Positions 62,921-64,000 of a DNA stretch of 64,000 nucleotides are shown here, piece by piece. The notes below the pieces were generated by a model. The model ran no database searches and was not told the DNA's origin. It saw only the letters and a list, made by a program, of their open reading frames with translations. The position numbers and the translations under genes are program-made. Numbering within the stretch: position 1 is the stretch's first letter; each line of letters begins with the position of its first letter. The DNA comes from Companilactobacillus nuruki (GTDB taxonomy: Bacteria; Bacillota; Bacilli; Lactobacillales; Lactobacillaceae): contig NZ_NIPR01000008.1 in NCBI RefSeq assembly GCF_002872255.1, positions 46,202 through 110,201 of the forward strand. Direction: 5' to 3'.

Positions 62921-63508
62921 ATGAAATTAGAATTAGCAGATGCAAAAAAATGGATTGATTTATTTATTGAAGAATTAAAAGAAAATAAATCTAATTTGAA
63001 TGAATTAGATACAGCTATTGGTGATGGAGACCATGGAACAAATATGGATCGTGGAGCAAGTGCTGTAGTAGAATCATTTGCAAAAAAAGACCCTGAAAAC
63101 TTAACTGATTTATATAAAGCAACAGCTTTTGCAATGATTCAAAAAGTGGGTGGAGCTTCAGGTCCACTTTATGGTACAGCTTTTTTGGATATGTCTAAGG
63201 CCGTCAAGGAAGAAAATCTTGAATTAGGTGAACTGGTCCAAGTTGGGACTGATGGTATTAAACGCCGCGGACAATCAGACGTAGGTATGAAGACAATGAT
63301 CGATGTTTGGCAACCAGTTAGTGATGCTTTGAAGGCAGAAAGTTTAAATCAAAGCGTTATTGATGAAGCACTATCTAAAGTAAAAGGTTTAGTCGCAACC
63401 AAGGGACGTGCTAGTTACTTGGAAGAGAAATCCAAAGGACACATCGATCCCGGTGCTCAATCGAGTGCATATTTATTCGAGTCATTAATCAAAGTGATAG
63501 GAGAGTAA
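62921..63508 (+). CDS. dhaL: Dihydroxyacetone kinase ADP-binding subunit DhaL
   Basis: 195-residue nucleotide-binding subunit. The Mg-binding aspartates are in LDTAIGDGDHGTNMDRG (residues 27-43), and GGASGPLYGTAF and GRASYLEEKSKGHIDPGAQS are family motifs. The bound ADP is rephosphorylated by DhaM, so no free ATP is used. I chose ATG 62921 with AAAGGGAGAG upstream; the preceding TTG is adjacent to it. Ends four bases before dhaM. Confidence 0.95.
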   Translation: MKLELADAKKWIDLFIEELKENKSNLNELDTAIGDGDHGTNMDRGASAVVESFAKKDPENLTDLYKATAFAMIQKVGGASGPLYGTAFLDMSKAVKEENLELGELVQVGTDGIKRRGQSDVGMKTMIDVWQPVSDALKAESLNQSVIDEALSKVKGLVATKGRASYLEEKSKGHIDPGAQSSAYLFESLIKVIGE

Positions 63509-63512
63509 TCAT

Positions 63513-63881
63513 ATGAAATATGGAATACTAATTGTTTCACATTCACCTAAGATTGCTGCAGGGGTTAAGGATTTAATTTCCCAAGCAGCACCAGATTTAT
63601 CGATTACCACTGCCGGTGGAACTGACGAAGGAGAAATTGGCTCATCACTAGAAAAAATTCAACAGGCTGTTGATAATAATGAAGGTTCAGAGATTCTGGC
63701 ATTTTACGATTTAGGCAGTTCTAAGATGAACTTGGAAATGTTGTTAGAGATGACTGATCGTAAGATTCACAAATACGATGTTGCTTTAGTTGAGGGTGCT
63801 TATACAGCGGCCACCTTAGCTCAAGTAGATTCACCGCTAGATGTTATTGAAAGTAATTTGAAACAGTTAATTATTAAGTGA
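63513..63881 (+). CDS. dhaM: PTS-dependent dihydroxyacetone kinase phosphotransferase subunit DhaM
   Basis: 122-residue EIIA-Man-like protein passing phosphate from HPr to DhaL-ADP. Phospho-acceptor H10 in IVSHSPKIAAGV; TAGGTDEGEIGSS and FYDLGSSKMNLEM follow. It has only the EIIA domain, as in other Firmicutes, lacking the HPr and EI-like domains of E. coli DhaM. Last gene of the operon; repeat copy C follows. Confidence 0.95.
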   Translation: MKYGILIVSHSPKIAAGVKDLISQAAPDLSITTAGGTDEGEIGSSLEKIQQAVDNNEGSEILAFYDLGSSKMNLEMLLEMTDRKIHKYDVALVEGAYTAATLAQVDSPLDVIESNLKQLIIK

Positions 63882-63904
63882 AAAATCTAAATTTTGTATT
63901 TTGT

Positions 63905-64000
63905 TATAAAAATAGTTTTAGTTGATTAAAGCAAATAGTCTGTATTGATCATCAATTGTGTTCAAAAAAACATAGTTGATGTCAATACAGACTATTTTTG
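63905..64000. repeat. Intergenic hairpin repeat, copy C (runs to window end)
   Basis: Arms AAATAGTCTGTATTGAT (63933-63949) and 63981-63997 pair with one U-G. The left flank matches copy B (AAAATAGTTTTAGTT). It directly follows dhaM and has a T-run at its right end, so it may terminate the dha operon. Confidence 0.85.

Overview
The window reads as the chromosome of a low-GC Gram-positive bacterium of the family Lactobacillaceae. The evidence is AT-rich intergenic DNA, strong AGGAGG-type ribosome binding sites, beta-glucoside-type PTS systems, LTA synthases, ClpL, a class III fructose bisphosphatase, a T-box leader and cre-like sites. The protein set most resembles Companilactobacillus or a relative, but that genus guess is inference. 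I saw no rRNA, tRNA, CRISPR array, insertion sequence or prophage gene.

Layout. 1-2465: gallate/protocatechuate decarboxylase genes lpdC-lpdB-lpdD, contiguous. 2560-4265: two-gene ABC exporter behind a 38-base inverted repeat. 4460-11868: eight-gene operon matching the full enterobacterial yhfZ-Y-U-T-php-yhfS-X-W set (regulator, PRD-like protein, DUF2620 protein, 12-TM permease, phosphotriesterase homologue, two PLP enzymes, phosphopentomutase-like enzyme). This is a complete but functionally undefined catabolic or salvage system and the most interesting object here. 12042-15381: fbp, convergent coaBC and a small membrane protein. 15723-18353: domain-permuted GH3 glycosidase. 18702-23770: deoxyribose operon (deoC, deoP, deoX, deoK) followed by a SorC/DeoR-type regulator. 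24018-28154: FMN reductase, secreted 3D-domain protein, OPA-family antiporter, MDR oxidoreductase.

28301-37606 is a large sugar regulon: sugar isomerase, PTS IIBC, DeoR regulator and IIA; divergent LacI; GH1 phospho-beta-glycosidase, allulose-6-phosphate epimerase-like protein, RpiB/AlsI-like isomerase and a fused PTS IIBCA. The enzymes suggest import of a rare hexose such as allose, or a beta-glycoside of one, and conversion to fructose-6-phosphate. The same operator-like word recurs in several of its control regions, and the GH1 gene seems to start at AUA or AUU. 37666-48041 is core-like: HAD phosphatase, two-component system, GyrI-like protein, two tandem LTA synthases, VanZ protein, pgi. 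48114-59947 holds regulator/target pairs (MerR-SDR, TetR-SDR-TMEM175, LysR-TSUP), brnQ behind a T-box with a frameshifted GNAT gene, a lipase-like hydrolase and HTH-clpL. 60250-63881: AzgA-type purine permease with candidate PurR boxes, and dhaKLM.

Three copies of an intergenic hairpin repeat (15509-15585, 61689-61786, 63905-64000) share their stem arms; differences between copies keep pairing through G-U wobbles. Two of them bracket dhaKLM.
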